In this document: positions 5,005 to 5,008 of the stretch, piece by piece
Position numbering within the stretch: the stretch's first letter is position 1
How the letters are laid out: every line of letters starts with the position of its first letter
Assembly (NCBI GenBank): GCA_031283505.1
Contig: JAITBO010000306.1
Coordinates: forward strand, 1-5,008
DNA from: Treponema sp.
Lineage (GTDB): Bacteria > Spirochaetota > Spirochaetia > Treponematales > Breznakiellaceae
Direction: 5' to 3'
DNA: 5,008 nucleotides
Notes under the pieces: model-generated
Seen by the model: only the letters and a program-made list of their open reading frames with translations
Database searches by the model: none
Told to the model about the DNA's origin: nothing
Program-made: the position numbers and the translations under genes

Positions 5005-5008
5005 GGGT

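Noticed and set aside
4816..5008. CRISPR array
   Set aside because: The hairpins differ in sequence and are not regularly spaced direct repeats with unique spacers.

Overview
The window is bacterial chromosome with a mostly GC-rich core, flanked on both sides by non-coding DNA full of hairpins. The protein set and style (class IIb AsnRS, S11 penicillin-binding protein, flavodoxin, GPx and OhrR) would suit an anaerobic host-associated spirochaete such as Treponema. That is only a best guess, because nothing here fixes the taxon.

Layout. Positions 2-115 (+) hold the A-rich 3' end of a small lysine/glutamate-rich coiled-coil ORF. Positions 131-311 hold a compact set of hairpins bounded by a 7-nt inverted repeat (GCATAAC / GTTACGC), which looks like a dispersed repeat or an integron attC-like site. 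Positions 428-1831 (+) encode asparaginyl-tRNA synthetase (asnS), probably from a promoter so close that the mRNA would be leaderless. Positions 1832-3112 (+) encode a secreted D-Ala-D-Ala carboxypeptidase whose TTG start directly follows the asnS stop codon. A 22-bp near-perfect inverted repeat (3098-3148) covers the end of that gene and separates it from convergent minus-strand genes.

The minus-strand genes form a peroxide-response unit, read from right to left. First come an OhrR-type operator (4770-4799) and promoter (4739-4768). They are followed by a Cys-type glutathione/thioredoxin peroxidase (4680-4198), an OhrR/MarR-family thiol-sensing repressor (4197-3776) starting directly after the gpx stop codon, and a short flavodoxin (3621-3181). 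The likely circuit is that OhrR represses its own operon, organic hydroperoxide oxidises it, and GPx then removes the peroxide. The flavodoxin would supply low-potential electron transfer that does not depend on iron-sulfur proteins.

The most notable observation is in ohrR. Its reading frame ends two codons after an A AAA AAG heptamer, the dnaX-type -1 slippery sequence, and the missing C-terminal helix is intact in the -1 frame up to 3776. The -1 frame also supplies a cysteine where two-Cys OhrR proteins have their resolving cysteine. Either this is programmed frameshifting controlling a redox repressor, or one A has been lost from a homopolymer by mutation or sequencing error. The right end (4810-5008) is non-coding and holds five strong hairpins in a row, the first of which doubles as a terminator on the minus strand.
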